A stretch of 64,000 bases of DNA, from contig NZ_JAHQCR010000017.1 of the NCBI RefSeq assembly GCF_019042735.1, positions 128,730 to 192,729 of the forward strand, read 5' to 3'. Shown here in pieces: positions 44,101-52,892 of the stretch. The notes beneath the pieces are model-generated. The model did not search any database. It saw only the letters and a list, made by a program, of their open reading frames with translations, and was not told where the DNA came from. Each line of letters starts with the position of its first letter. The stretch's first letter is position 1. Position numbers and translations under genes: made by a program. The stretch is from Evansella alkalicola. GTDB taxonomy: Bacteria; Bacillota; Bacilli; Bacillales; Salisediminibacteriaceae.

Positions 44101-44427
44101 CTATCCATTAAACAACATAAAGAAAGACGTATCCTCTTCACTTGTTTTCATTTGCCTAATCTTGCGTTCTAATTGGTCAATACGTGACTGGATATGTTCC
44201 GCAAAATCAGAAACAGTCATATCATCATACTTGTAACTTTTCATCAAGGATGGCTGGTTGGCAATTGATTCTAAAATAGATAAAGCAGATTGATAAATGG
44301 CTTTCTTAGATTCTGGATTGTATTCAGTATGTGGGGTTAAGTTTGATTCTAATAGGTAAACTTGTAATTCATTTTGTGAAAGGTTAATACCTTTAATCTC
44401 CATTTCAAGACGTTGTAAATTCGTCAT
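44101..44427 (-). CDS. Small helical phage-type protein, possible head-tail adaptor
   Basis: 108 residues, helical, with a C-terminal coiled coil (HIQSRIDQLERKIRQMKTSEE). The spacing with the next gene and the position suggest a gp15-like adaptor. GGAGG lies before the ATG. Assignment is inference from context. Confidence 0.45.
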   Translation of the reverse strand: MTNLQRLEMEIKGINLSQNELQVYLLESNLTPHTEYNPESKKAIYQSALSILESIANQPSLMKSYKYDDMTVSDFAEHIQSRIDQLERKIRQMKTSEEDTSFFMLFNG

Positions 44428-44475
44428 TGTGTGACCTCCTTTATTAATTGAGTTTTACATAAAAATGAGTAAAAG

Positions 44476-44502
44476 AAAAACGCCTACTGAATAGTAAGCG
44501 TT
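44476..44502 (-). terminator. Terminator after the 44.5-kb lipoprotein
   Basis: Minus strand ACGCTTACT pairs with AGTAGGCGT, followed by five T residues. Confidence 0.8.
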
Positions 44503-44513
44503 ATATTACTTAT

Positions 44514-45347
44514 TTAATTACTCATAAAAGTTGCAAAATGTATAAATGCCATATTCCCTTGATTTGGTTTATAAACTTCACTAGGTACTGAAGCCATTGC
44601 CATAATTTCCACACTACCATATTCTAACAATTCATTATATAACTCTTGGTTCGCTTCCCTTGGAAAGTACAAATACCAGCCATCTGTGTAATTTCCTCCT
44701 TCTGGAGTTAATCTTACACTGAATGTATATTCTTGATTAGTAAATCCATAATTATAATAGTCACTTAATTCACCTATGCCTGTTATTATAAATCGTTCAT
44801 CTAACATATTTGCCATGTTGTAACGTATATCATCTACCTCATACTCTATATTGTATTGTGTCATAAAGTTTTCTCTTTCTTCTTCTAACTGATTTTGATA
44901 TCTGTTTTCTTCTTTTGAAATAAATGCTAAATCAATATTATCAATACTTAAATTTTTGGAACCATATATTTCTTTCATGTTCTCATATTCTGCTAGATAA
45001 GAGTCTGATAGTTCATTTTCACCTTCCAAAAATAAAATAGATTGTCCTAATGATTCTTTATAGTAATTAATAAAACCATCCAAAATATCAAAATCAGTTT
45101 CACTTAGTACCTCTCCACCATGATCATGGTTTATGGATATATAACTATCTATACTATAACGCATATCACTATCAATAATTTCTCCATTCTCCATCTTTTC
45201 ATGAGTGTAGATTGTAAACTGCATTACATTGTCCCAAATTAAATCAGCAACATCATCTGGTTTTTCAACAATCGTTTCTGCTGCTTCTGAGCAACTAACT
45301 AAGAAAGTAACAGAAAACACCAATATTAATAATCCTTTTTTCAACAT
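44514..45347 (-). CDS. Lipoprotein of unknown function carried by the element
   Basis: 277 residues; signal peptide with lipobox FLVSC, then a soluble acidic domain exposed outside the cell. Readable patches: YTHEKMENGEIIDSDMRYSI and YSFSVRL-like YTFSVRLTPEGGNYTDGWYLYF. I recognise no family. ATG at 45347 has GGGGG eight bases upstream. It has its own terminator and lies inside the head-gene region, as cargo (moron) genes do. Surface lipoproteins in prophages often block superinfection; that is a guess here. Confidence 0.65.
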   Translation of the reverse strand: MLKKGLLILVFSVTFLVSCSEAAETIVEKPDDVADLIWDNVMQFTIYTHEKMENGEIIDSDMRYSIDSYISINHDHGGEVLSETDFDILDGFINYYKESLGQSILFLEGENELSDSYLAEYENMKEIYGSKNLSIDNIDLAFISKEENRYQNQLEEERENFMTQYNIEYEVDDIRYNMANMLDERFIITGIGELSDYYNYGFTNQEYTFSVRLTPEGGNYTDGWYLYFPREANQELYNELLEYGSVEIMAMASVPSEVYKPNQGNMAFIHFATFMSN

Positions 45348-45504
45348 ACACATATCCCCCATTCTCTTTTAATTGAATAAAATAAACTGAATAGTTTAAT
45401 TTTACCATTAAAAAGGTACTAGGAGATCAAACTTTGGAAAATTTTATGAAGAAAGTGGTCGGAGGTAATATTTCTCACCCCTTTCAAAGAAGAGATTAAA
45501 ACAT

Positions 45505-45533
45505 AAAAAAGAAGCACCCATAATTGAGTGCTT
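45505..45533 (-). terminator. Terminator after the 45.6-kb lipoprotein
   Basis: Minus strand AAGCAC/GTGCTT stem with partial inner pairing, followed by TCTTTTTTATG. Confidence 0.75.
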
Positions 45534-45554
45534 AAAGTCAAAGAATATAAAATT

Positions 45555-45935
45555 TTATTTTTCTATTATGTTTTTGGCTTTTTGGAGGGAATCCTCGAAA
45601 TAAATATCTATTAATTCTAAATCTTCCACTGTTGCACCATCATTTAGCATTATCACTCCTAAACAAATATCCTCAAATACCCGAAACAACTTTTCTTCAT
45701 CCTCTGTTATATCATCAATTTCCTTACTAATTGACCTCATATCCTGTATTAATTCCAAATCGTACATCTCTTCTTCATAGTAAAAGTCGCTGACTGATTG
45801 GTAAACTTCACCTGCGATAACATAAACTTCCTCTCTAACATCGGCAGACGATTCAGTAGAACATGAAAATAGTAGTAAAAAATAAGAAATAACTAGTATT
45901 GTTTTAATGTGTTTTTTATCTAATAAATTTTCCAT
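45555..45935 (-). CDS. Small lipoprotein carried by the element
   Basis: 126 residues: lipobox LLFSC near residue 25, then a helical acidic domain (DVREEVYVIAGEVYQSVSDF, EEKLFRVFEDICLG). AAAGGGTG precedes the ATG. It is separated from the other lipoprotein by a terminator, so the two are independent units. Unknown role; candidate accessory gene. Confidence 0.6.
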   Translation of the reverse strand: MENLLDKKHIKTILVISYFLLLFSCSTESSADVREEVYVIAGEVYQSVSDFYYEEEMYDLELIQDMRSISKEIDDITEDEEKLFRVFEDICLGVIMLNDGATVEDLELIDIYFEDSLQKAKNIIEK

Positions 45936-46470
45936 AGGAAATACACCCTTTCTTATTTAGTATGTAGGTATGTATTTCCATTTTATCATGAGTATTAGAG
46001 TAGGTGATCATAATTTGGAATATTTTTCATAATAATCAGTCCTATTAATCAGTAATTTTTTCGGGTGTGAAAAATTTGATATGCTAGGGGCGATTTCCAG
46101 CCATTAGGGGTATTAAACTTGTGTGATAAGTAACGTTATACCACAAGTTTGGATTGGTTTTAATTATATCAATATACCTAACTGGCTATTATCTAATAAA
46201 TATCTCCTAATATCGCCACATTCTCCTAAATAACTGTAATGTATGGTAAATATTAGGTAAAGATTATTACGTAAAAAGATGATTATACGTAACGAAGTTG
46301 GTTTCCCTCTAAAATATCCATGAATTTCCAATCAAGTCCCATTTTCCACCGATCACCCCTAAAAAAATAGGATTGGAAAGCCACTAGATAACAGGCGAGA
46401 AATTGCACAAGGTTTCCCTATCTCACAATCCTCACACCTGTCAAGTGTTTTCACTTTACACTCATTCTTC
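45936..46470. other. 535-bp spacer between portal and lipoprotein genes, with two inverted-repeat structures
   Basis: No gene. A 9-bp inverted repeat AAACTTGTG/CACAAGTTT lies at 46115-46150 with an 18-base centre. A second structure at 46361-46432 is listed separately. The rest is AT-rich and probably contains the lipoprotein promoter. Confidence 0.45.
46361..46432 (-). terminator. Structured terminator after the portal gene
   Basis: On the minus strand AGGATTG closes with CAATCCT across 50 bases that contain a further GAGATA/TATCT pairing, followed by ATTTTTTTAGG. It ends the portal operon or is the 3' end of a small structured RNA. Confidence 0.5.
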
Positions 46471-47793
46471 CTAAACTTCTATACCATTTCCTTTTTCTAC
46501 CTTTATCTTTTCCCCTTCTCCACTCAACTTTTTCAACTCCATCTGAACATCATTCGTATATGGACTATGATCTAATAAACTTTCGATACTAATTCCTTGC
46601 ATATCTCGTAATGCTTTAAGGTTTTCAATGACCTCTTTATCATTACTAGGCATGTTATACCTAAATACAACGTCTAATGTATCAATATCCTCGTCACTGT
46701 AATTAATATCCTTATACGCTAATAGTGTACGTATCTTCTCAAAGCGTTCAAATATACCCTCACGCATAAACAGTTCATTCCATCCTGCCTTTACATCAGC
46801 CAATGAGAATAATAGTTTAATACTGACCTCACTTAGATTGGAAATGTCTGTCTTATTCATTGAAACTGCTGGTGTACTACTAATGTCCAGTAATGCTTGG
46901 AGTAGAGTTTTATAAAGTGTCTCAAAACTCTTTGAATCCATTTGATTACTTAACATCTTCATATCACCATATTCCTCTAAATTAATTCCTCCCCCTACTA
47001 CATCCTTAGGAAGTCCATTCCCTTTCAATTGTTGACCTATCACTACTGGAATAGGGTTCATATATTTGTAGAATGAATCAGTGTACTTACTAATCAAATC
47101 CTCCATATTATCAAGGATAGGTATTAAATCATCTAAATCAGATTTACCTTCAACCTCACTCATTTCATTTTGGTTATGATAGATAATTGGTAAGCCACTT
47201 AAATTAATATGTTCACTACGTTTACGCAATCTGCCACCGTTATTGTCATATTTATAAACTGTATCATTTGTAAATACAGTATAATAGTCCACACCTTCAA
47301 CGGTATATGATTCTATAAACGCTATTAAATTATTCTCATGGTCATATACAGGGAAACTATCAGCAGGGTCTATAATCTTAGATTTAATTTGTTTATTATC
47401 ATCCATATAAACATACTCTGCAACTTGACCGTATTTAATCACCTTATCTAATATTTTCAAGTTTATCTTATCATATTTCCCCTTCTTCTGAATCCTTTGA
47501 TATTCTTCTACTACACTTTCATTTCCTGTTAATGTAATAGGATTTTTTAGTAAATATGCTGACTGGAAATTTAAGATTGTTTTCGCATACTGTAATACAA
47601 TCTTACGAGGATAAAACTCTTTTCCATTATACTTCTCTGGTTGTCTATGTATAATCTTATGATCACCATCTAAATATCCTTTTAACTTCATTACATTAAG
47701 TACTCTGGATTGGTTAGATACTGTACTAACTTCATCTATAAACCATTTATCACGGTTCTTGTGGACTTCTTTAATGTACTGATCAATGTTCAT
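46471..47793 (-). CDS. Phage portal protein, SPP1 gp6-like
   Basis: 440 residues. Phage_prot_Gp6 features: an N-terminal helix with REP-like positions, YYTVFTNDTVYKYDN beta region, GLPIIYHNQNEMSEVEGKSD (clip/stem entry), then LKALRDMQGISIESLLD in the crown. Forms the dodecameric DNA entry ring. AAGGAGAA lies before the ATG. It immediately follows TerL. Confidence 0.85.
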   Translation of the reverse strand: MNIDQYIKEVHKNRDKWFIDEVSTVSNQSRVLNVMKLKGYLDGDHKIIHRQPEKYNGKEFYPRKIVLQYAKTILNFQSAYLLKNPITLTGNESVVEEYQRIQKKGKYDKINLKILDKVIKYGQVAEYVYMDDNKQIKSKIIDPADSFPVYDHENNLIAFIESYTVEGVDYYTVFTNDTVYKYDNNGGRLRKRSEHINLSGLPIIYHNQNEMSEVEGKSDLDDLIPILDNMEDLISKYTDSFYKYMNPIPVVIGQQLKGNGLPKDVVGGGINLEEYGDMKMLSNQMDSKSFETLYKTLLQALLDISSTPAVSMNKTDISNLSEVSIKLLFSLADVKAGWNELFMREGIFERFEKIRTLLAYKDINYSDEDIDTLDVVFRYNMPSNDKEVIENLKALRDMQGISIESLLDHSPYTNDVQMELKKLSGEGEKIKVEKGNGIEV

Positions 47794-47808
47794 TATTGAT
47801 TCTCCTTT

Positions 47809-49404
47809 CTAAATGTCTACATACCATCTATTGGCTTTCATTCCTTGTATGGCTAACGCATTGGCTATAACTAAATCATCATAATTATTTGTTCCTCTTT
47901 TGTTTCCTGTTTTACCGTTATTCTCAACAAATATTTGCATTTGAGATAGTGTCTCTTTACATTCAATATTGATAAGGCCTGTTTCAAACAGTTCTTTATA
48001 ATCACTAATCAAAATGGCTTTAGTAGTTGTTGTTGTTGCAAATCCTAACTGCATTTTCTTCCTACCACGTTGGTCAAAGGTTCGCTGCTTATACAGATTC
48101 ATATATTGATAGTCATTACGTAACCTCTCTAATAATGGCAATCCATAACTATTAGATTCCACTACAAGAAAGGCATAATTGAACCATCTTCCTAATAAAT
48201 CAACTAACTCTGCAAATTTATAAACTGGTGTTTTATTATGATAAAAACTAGCCACCTGTTGACCATCTGAATCATAAAAAGAAATAGTGGAGTAGTCACC
48301 ACCACTTCCACTAGATACGTCAATCCCACCATAATATTTCATTTTTGTTTTAGGTAAATGGAATATAGATAAACCTTTATTTACATACCGCCTTAACTGT
48401 TGAGGTAATTCATCTTCCATATCCTTATAATGCAAGGGTTCTAGTAAATGATTGATACGTTCTAATACTTTCGCTTGATCAAATACACTCTGACCAGTAG
48501 AAATAAATGATTCCATAGGATTAGAAGGGTATTCTTGTTGAAACTCTTGCAATTCCATATCCATTAATTTGTATTGTCGCCACATTAGAAAGCGTAAATT
48601 TGCACCATTTTCATGTAATGCTTTCTCTTCTGAAGTTAAATCTTTCGCTTGTAACCTAGAACCTTTATTTGTCTCTTTAAACCATTTTTCTGCTTCATCA
48701 TGTTCTGTTTTGAATTGCTTTCTATACAAATCATGATAAAAAGGAATGAACATGGCTTTGTATTTTGAATGACCTTTCCACGCACTCATAAATACTTTGT
48801 GATAATGATTTCCTGTACCATTAGAAGTTGTCTCAATTGTTAATTGGCTATTTTGCCCTTTCATTAATGATTGTTCTGCTGAAAGTAATTGCATTTCCTG
48901 TCTACTGAAAAACGCATACTCTGACAAGTGAATATAACTGTATGTACTACCACGACCTATAGACTTATTTCCAGCCACACTACACGTTATACGGCTGCCA
49001 TTATCAAAAAATAATTCGTCTCTGTTTTCACGTCTTACTTTTGGAAATAAGGAAGGATATTCAGTACGTGGGAGCCATTCATTCATTTGTTTTAGTTTCT
49101 CAAATAATGCTTTACTTGAATCTAATTTATACGAGACAATTAGAATATTTTCATTCTCATTTCTAACTGCCCTCCATAATGCTTTTGCTAATGTGAATGT
49201 ACTAATACCACCTTGACGAGCCTTAGAAACAATAACGAATTTATTCTTATTCATTAATTCATCAAGTTCAACCTGTGCTTTGTTTAAGTCTAATTTCACT
49301 TTTTCATTTTCATTGTCTACTATGTAAATAAAATTCTTAGAGAATAGCCTAAAATCATCCATGATCATTTGTAATTTTTGTTTTTTTGAAAGTTTTTGTG
49401 CCAT
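47809..49404 (-). CDS. terL: Terminase large subunit
   Basis: 531 residues. ATPase domain: Walker A KARQGGIST (61-69), Walker B region SYIHLSEYAF (about 157-166). RNase H-like nuclease domain: GGIDVSSGSGGDYST (Asp362) and NYDDLVIANAL near the C-terminus, both needed for metal binding. Cuts and pumps DNA into the head. ATG at 49404 is chosen since AAGGAGG lies six bases upstream; a longer frame lacks it. Confidence 0.92.
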   Translation of the reverse strand: MAQKLSKKQKLQMIMDDFRLFSKNFIYIVDNENEKVKLDLNKAQVELDELMNKNKFVIVSKARQGGISTFTLAKALWRAVRNENENILIVSYKLDSSKALFEKLKQMNEWLPRTEYPSLFPKVRRENRDELFFDNGSRITCSVAGNKSIGRGSTYSYIHLSEYAFFSRQEMQLLSAEQSLMKGQNSQLTIETTSNGTGNHYHKVFMSAWKGHSKYKAMFIPFYHDLYRKQFKTEHDEAEKWFKETNKGSRLQAKDLTSEEKALHENGANLRFLMWRQYKLMDMELQEFQQEYPSNPMESFISTGQSVFDQAKVLERINHLLEPLHYKDMEDELPQQLRRYVNKGLSIFHLPKTKMKYYGGIDVSSGSGGDYSTISFYDSDGQQVASFYHNKTPVYKFAELVDLLGRWFNYAFLVVESNSYGLPLLERLRNDYQYMNLYKQRTFDQRGRKKMQLGFATTTTTKAILISDYKELFETGLINIECKETLSQMQIFVENNGKTGNKRGTNNYDDLVIANALAIQGMKANRWYVDI

Positions 49405-49466
49405 GATTAACCTCCTTCCCACAAGAAAAAGGAGTGCCATTATTGACACTCCTCTACACAAAACTA

Positions 49467-49862
49467 TTAATCTAATTCAAGTCCGTCATCTTCTTCTATA
49501 TCATCCACTTGTTTAAATACTTCCTCTGCATTTTTACGTTGGCTCTGTATATCCTTACTCAAAGTTAAAAATAATCTAACCGCTTTATCGTCACCTTGTT
49601 TGGCTTTATCACTAACAATCTTATAGATTTCCTCTATGTCATTAGTGATTTTCGTATCAAAATACAATGTCAGTAATGCTTTATATTGTGCTGACCGTTC
49701 CCACTTTAAAAAACCATTCATTGTTTTACGGTCTACTGATTCTAAAAACTCTTCTTCTGATTTTTTAGGTAATGTCTGATCAAAGCGAATATCATGTTTC
49801 CATTTAAAATATTCTGCATACCTATAATTCCCTAGTGTCTTTAATGCTTCATAAATTGTCAT
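49467..49862 (-). CDS. terS: Probable terminase small subunit
   Basis: 131 residues: a helical N-terminal region MTIYEALKTLGNYRYAEYFKWKHDI and a C-terminal acidic tail, just upstream of TerL. It would select the DNA to be packaged. The second in-frame ATG (49862) is preferred because GGAGGG lies eight bases away. The assignment rests on size and position plus the helical DNA-binding-like start. Confidence 0.65.
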   Translation of the reverse strand: MTIYEALKTLGNYRYAEYFKWKHDIRFDQTLPKKSEEEFLESVDRKTMNGFLKWERSAQYKALLTLYFDTKITNDIEEIYKIVSDKAKQGDDKAVRLFLTLSKDIQSQRKNAEEVFKQVDDIEEDDGLELD

Positions 49863-49971
49863 TTTCATTACCCTCCATACTAGCAGTAATTTTTCTATCC
49901 AGTTCCTCTAATCTTTTTAGATTATCGTTTAATTCTCTAAGGTTATTTTCTAATATTTCAATGTCAGTCAT
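49849..49971 (-). CDS. 40-residue coiled-coil peptide overlapping terS
   Basis: ATG at 49971 opens MTDIEILENNLRELNDNLKR and continues as leucine heptads to a TGA inside the start of terS (14-base overlap). Its own start overlaps the end of the preceding small gene. Two short coiled-coil genes in a row upstream of a terminase are unusual. Confidence 0.5.
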   Translation of the reverse strand: MTDIEILENNLRELNDNLKRLEELDRKITASMEGNENDNL

Positions 49972-50122
49972 GCTTGATCACATCAGTTCTATTAGATATA
50001 TTACCTGTTATTTCTAATATTTCATTTAGTAATTTATCCATTTCATTTAAAGACTTTTCCATTCTACTTAATCCCTCTTCATACTGCTTTACACTTTCAA
50101 TCATGTTACTTATTTCTTTCAT
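49964..50122 (-). CDS. 52-residue coiled-coil peptide
   Basis: AAGGAGTG lies seven bases before the ATG. Sequence MKEISNMIESVKQYEEGLSR then MEKSLNEMDKLLNEILEI is a continuous heptad coiled coil. The TGA stop overlaps the next start by eight bases. Unknown role; may form a complex with its neighbour or with TerS. Confidence 0.55.
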   Translation of the reverse strand: MKEISNMIESVKQYEEGLSRMEKSLNEMDKLLNEILEITGNISNRTDVIKHD

Positions 50123-50150
50123 TGCTTATCACTCCTTGATTAATTTACAA

Positions 50151-50291
50151 TTCCCCAGTAAAGGGGAGTTGTTGAATGTAGTTAAATTACATTTGTACGT
50201 TTTTACCTATAATAGGTATATATATATACAGTAGGTGTATTTCCTACGTAATACATTTCTTAAATGCTTTAAAAGAGAAGTATTGAAACAG
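50151..50291. promoter_or_regulatory. Regulatory gap before the terminase operon
   Basis: Contains the palindromes CCCC-AGTAAA-GGGG (50155-50169) and ACCTATAATAGGT near 50205, then a TATATATATATA tract. Likely promoter and operator of the packaging genes, reading left; no exact -35/-10 pair can be fixed. Confidence 0.4.
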
Positions 50292-51749
50292 TTAATTAAC
50301 TATACTTTCAAATTGTCTACGTGGTAATAGTTCCTTTAATACATCAGTAGTAAATAAATTCACCATACAACTATTAAACGAATCCTTGTATTCTAATTCA
50401 CTATCAATTTTAAATACATTTGAATCTGGCTTAGTTTGAATATTTACTTTGTATTTGTTCGGTTTCTTAGTTTCAAACGCACCATTTTTCTTTGTGACCA
50501 TTTGATTCCTTGCAATAATCTCAATCAGTCCATTCGTTTCTAATTTGTTAATGATATTCCTTGCTGACTTTTCCACTAATCCACTTGCAGTAGCCATTTG
50601 ATTAAAACTCATATAAAAAACGCCACTCGCATTTGAGTAGCGTTTAGAATGGATAAGGAGACAATAAGCAAGTAATTTTTCATTTTTACTTTTACATATA
50701 TTCACCACTTGTACCATTTCATTATAAGAAACTTCTATTTCCTTTTGTTCCACTGTTAATTGAATGTCATTCAAGAAAATATACTCTACAATTTCCTCAA
50801 TATCCTTTAACCAATCTTTCCTTTTCATAGAATATTTAGATTCATCTTGCCATTCCATCCAATTAATTAATTCTTGATTGACCTGTTCCCCACTTAATCC
50901 TAACCATTTGAAGTATTTAGCCAACTTAAACAAACTATTATGTCTTGTGCCTTGCATTGGTAAACCTTCACTTAATAGTTTCTCTATGGCTTCTATCGTT
51001 TCATCTTCATTGACATTTTGTTTGTATGAGGGAAGAGGTTCATATTTCTGTTCTATGTAGTCATCTGTATTATCAACCTCTATTACTTCCTCTTCTAAAA
51101 GTGAATCCTTTTCACGGTTCAGAATGTCATATATAGTGGCTGATTGTACCGGTTCAATGTTCAATATATAGTTATACGATCTGACTGGCTCTAACCCTTT
51201 ATCATAATCAACATACCAGCACCGCTTATTACCCTTAGTTTTAAAATGTTTCCCTAGTGGAAGTTTTACCCCTTGTTCGGCAGTTGGTCTTAATTCCACA
51301 TCACCATAGTCAATATCAATTAATTCTGCATGAGTTAATACAAGTGAATGAAATTCTTTTACTACGTAATTTTCAATTGGTTCTGAAAAGAAAACTTCCA
51401 TATGATAACCCTTGTTACCGCTATGAGATATATGAATGTAATTTTTTGGAACACCTAATTCCATGAGTGCATGGTGAACTTTATACGTTACCCATTTTGC
51501 TTTGTGAATGTCCTTTATATCCACATCAAAACAGATAAATTTACTGGCTCTACGTGTAGCAAAAACACCTAGAGTACTTTTCCCCTCTAGGTGTCTATAA
51601 ACTGTAAAATCAGTTAGATACTTTGCATTTTCATACTTCTTCTTATCAAAGGTTACATAGTTGCCTTTATCTGATAAGATAAGATATTTTGACCGCTTTA
51701 TTATGTACAATTGATTAAACTTTTGAATAATATTTTGATTTTTAAACAA
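50292..51749 (-). CDS. Archaeo-eukaryotic-type primase (PrimPol-like) with C-terminal helical region
   Basis: 485 residues. The AEP core lies at about 60-175: metal motif CFDVDIKD (D75, D77), nucleotide-binding SHSGNKGYHMEV (S110-G-x-x-G-Y-H116) and GDVELRPTAEQGVKLPLG. This resembles the TOTE-type AEP family. The C-terminal half has PriCT-like helices (TRHNSLFKLAKYFKWLGLSG) and a winged-helix-like region (FNQMATASGLVEKSARNIIN). No helicase domain is fused. TTG start at 51749 with AGGAGG seven bases upstream. Likely replication initiator or primase of the element. Confidence 0.78.
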   Translation of the reverse strand: MFKNQNIIQKFNQLYIIKRSKYLILSDKGNYVTFDKKKYENAKYLTDFTVYRHLEGKSTLGVFATRRASKFICFDVDIKDIHKAKWVTYKVHHALMELGVPKNYIHISHSGNKGYHMEVFFSEPIENYVVKEFHSLVLTHAELIDIDYGDVELRPTAEQGVKLPLGKHFKTKGNKRCWYVDYDKGLEPVRSYNYILNIEPVQSATIYDILNREKDSLLEEEVIEVDNTDDYIEQKYEPLPSYKQNVNEDETIEAIEKLLSEGLPMQGTRHNSLFKLAKYFKWLGLSGEQVNQELINWMEWQDESKYSMKRKDWLKDIEEIVEYIFLNDIQLTVEQKEIEVSYNEMVQVVNICKSKNEKLLAYCLLIHSKRYSNASGVFYMSFNQMATASGLVEKSARNIINKLETNGLIEIIARNQMVTKKNGAFETKKPNKYKVNIQTKPDSNVFKIDSELEYKDSFNSCMVNLFTTDVLKELLPRRQFESIVN

Positions 51750-51770
51750 TAGATTACCTCCTACACTTGA

Positions 51771-51953
51771 TTAGTTTTGTGCTTTGTATTCATCCAATGC
51801 CTTTTGAAGTTCCTCACTTTTTGCGAAAAGTGTAAACATCTTTTTAGTTGTTGGATGAATTGCAGTAGTAATTGAATATATTCCTTTATCCTCCTTCAAG
51901 AACAGGCATAAATTTTTATTGTAGCAAAAGAACAGATTATCTTTTGTTATCAT
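51771..51953 (-). CDS. DUF5659-like small protein
   Basis: 60 residues: NLFFCYNKNLCLFLKEDKGI, then KMFTLFAKSEELQKALDEYK, the two-part pattern of DUF5659 domains that often occur beside phage replication genes. AGGGGG lies before the ATG. Role unknown. Part of the replication block. Confidence 0.55.
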   Translation of the reverse strand: MITKDNLFFCYNKNLCLFLKEDKGIYSITTAIHPTTKKMFTLFAKSEELQKALDEYKAQN

Positions 51954-51964
51954 TTCGATTCCCC

Positions 51965-52816
51965 CTAGAAAGTTGTATATTTCACCTTGTTTTTACCTGT
52001 TACCGCTAATGACACCAGGTTGTTTATGTTTTCTTTTGAAATATTTGTATTAGCAAAGTGTGATTCAAACTGAAACTTTAATTTGTATTGTTCCGTTGGT
52101 AATTCCATTGGAACACCAAAACACCCCTGCAATTCTGCAAGGGGTAAAGTAGTTTGAAGAAAACCTTCGTTATTTAATTGTATATTTGCTTGTGTATCAT
52201 ACTGTTTTTGTAAATTGTAAAAGTCACTTATTTTATAATCATTTAATAGATCAATTAACTCTCCAAATCCCATAATATCCAAATAAGCGTTATGTGTATC
52301 TTTAAATCTATTGTCATAGTGTCCTTTAAATCCACTATCAATGGCTAACAGTAACATTTTACCTTCCTTTGTTTTGGGTAAAGGTAAATCATAATATGAC
52401 CACATAGTTAGTACTGTTGACATAGCGTATTTCTTAAAATAATTTCCTTTATGTACATTAAGTAATGCGTTTATGTTGGCAGTTTTTGGATTTACATAGT
52501 CATCCTTATTAATCCTTACAACGTGGTTACACCATGACATTCCATTATGAATGGCTAGATCAATTCCTATTGCCTTTTTCTTGTTTGAATCATCCGCTAC
52601 ATATAGATTATCGAATGTGTAGAAGTAATTTATTTCATTTCCTTTTACTTCCCTTTCAATCATGCAACCTAACAAAGAATCCAAATCATCTGTAAGACAT
52701 AATGTGTGTTGATTCTTAGTAAAATCACTACACCATTCTGGAAACAATTCTTTTAATTTTTTCTTCATAATTAGCGAAAGAGAAAACTCTCCCACTATCC
52801 TCTTAGTAAAAATCAC
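51965..52816 (-). CDS. Putative DHH-like phosphoesterase of the element
   Basis: 283 residues (267 if it starts at the ATG 52768). LCLTDDLDSLLG looks like DHH motif I, AIGIDLAIHNG like motif II, WCNHVVRI replaces the DHH triad, and LLLAIDSGFKGHYDNRF supplies another Asp. This pattern suggests a RecJ/NrnA-type fold cleaving DNA or oligonucleotides, but several expected residues differ. GTG at 52816 and ATG at 52768 are both weakly supported starts; a perfect 16-bp palindrome (52817-52832) lies directly upstream of the GTG. Confidence 0.45.
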   Translation of the reverse strand: MIFTKRIVGEFSLSLIMKKKLKELFPEWCSDFTKNQHTLCLTDDLDSLLGCMIEREVKGNEINYFYTFDNLYVADDSNKKKAIGIDLAIHNGMSWCNHVVRINKDDYVNPKTANINALLNVHKGNYFKKYAMSTVLTMWSYYDLPLPKTKEGKMLLLAIDSGFKGHYDNRFKDTHNAYLDIMGFGELIDLLNDYKISDFYNLQKQYDTQANIQLNNEGFLQTTLPLAELQGCFGVPMELPTEQYKLKFQFESHFANTNISKENINNLVSLAVTGKNKVKYTTF

Positions 52817-52892
52817 TCCACAAAGTTGTGGAATGAACCTTTATTTTGACAACATTGTTTTGTCGTCTATAACCTCTACCCCTCAAATACAA
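52803..52892 (-). CDS. Possible 29-codon leader peptide
   Basis: AAAAGGAGG stands ten bases before a TTG opening a basic 29-residue frame (MYLRGRGYRRQNNVV and on) that ends inside the start of the DHH-like gene. It would couple translation to that gene, whose own ribosome site is poor. Low confidence. Confidence 0.3.
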   Translation of the reverse strand: MYLRGRGYRRQNNVVKIKVHSTTLWSDFY

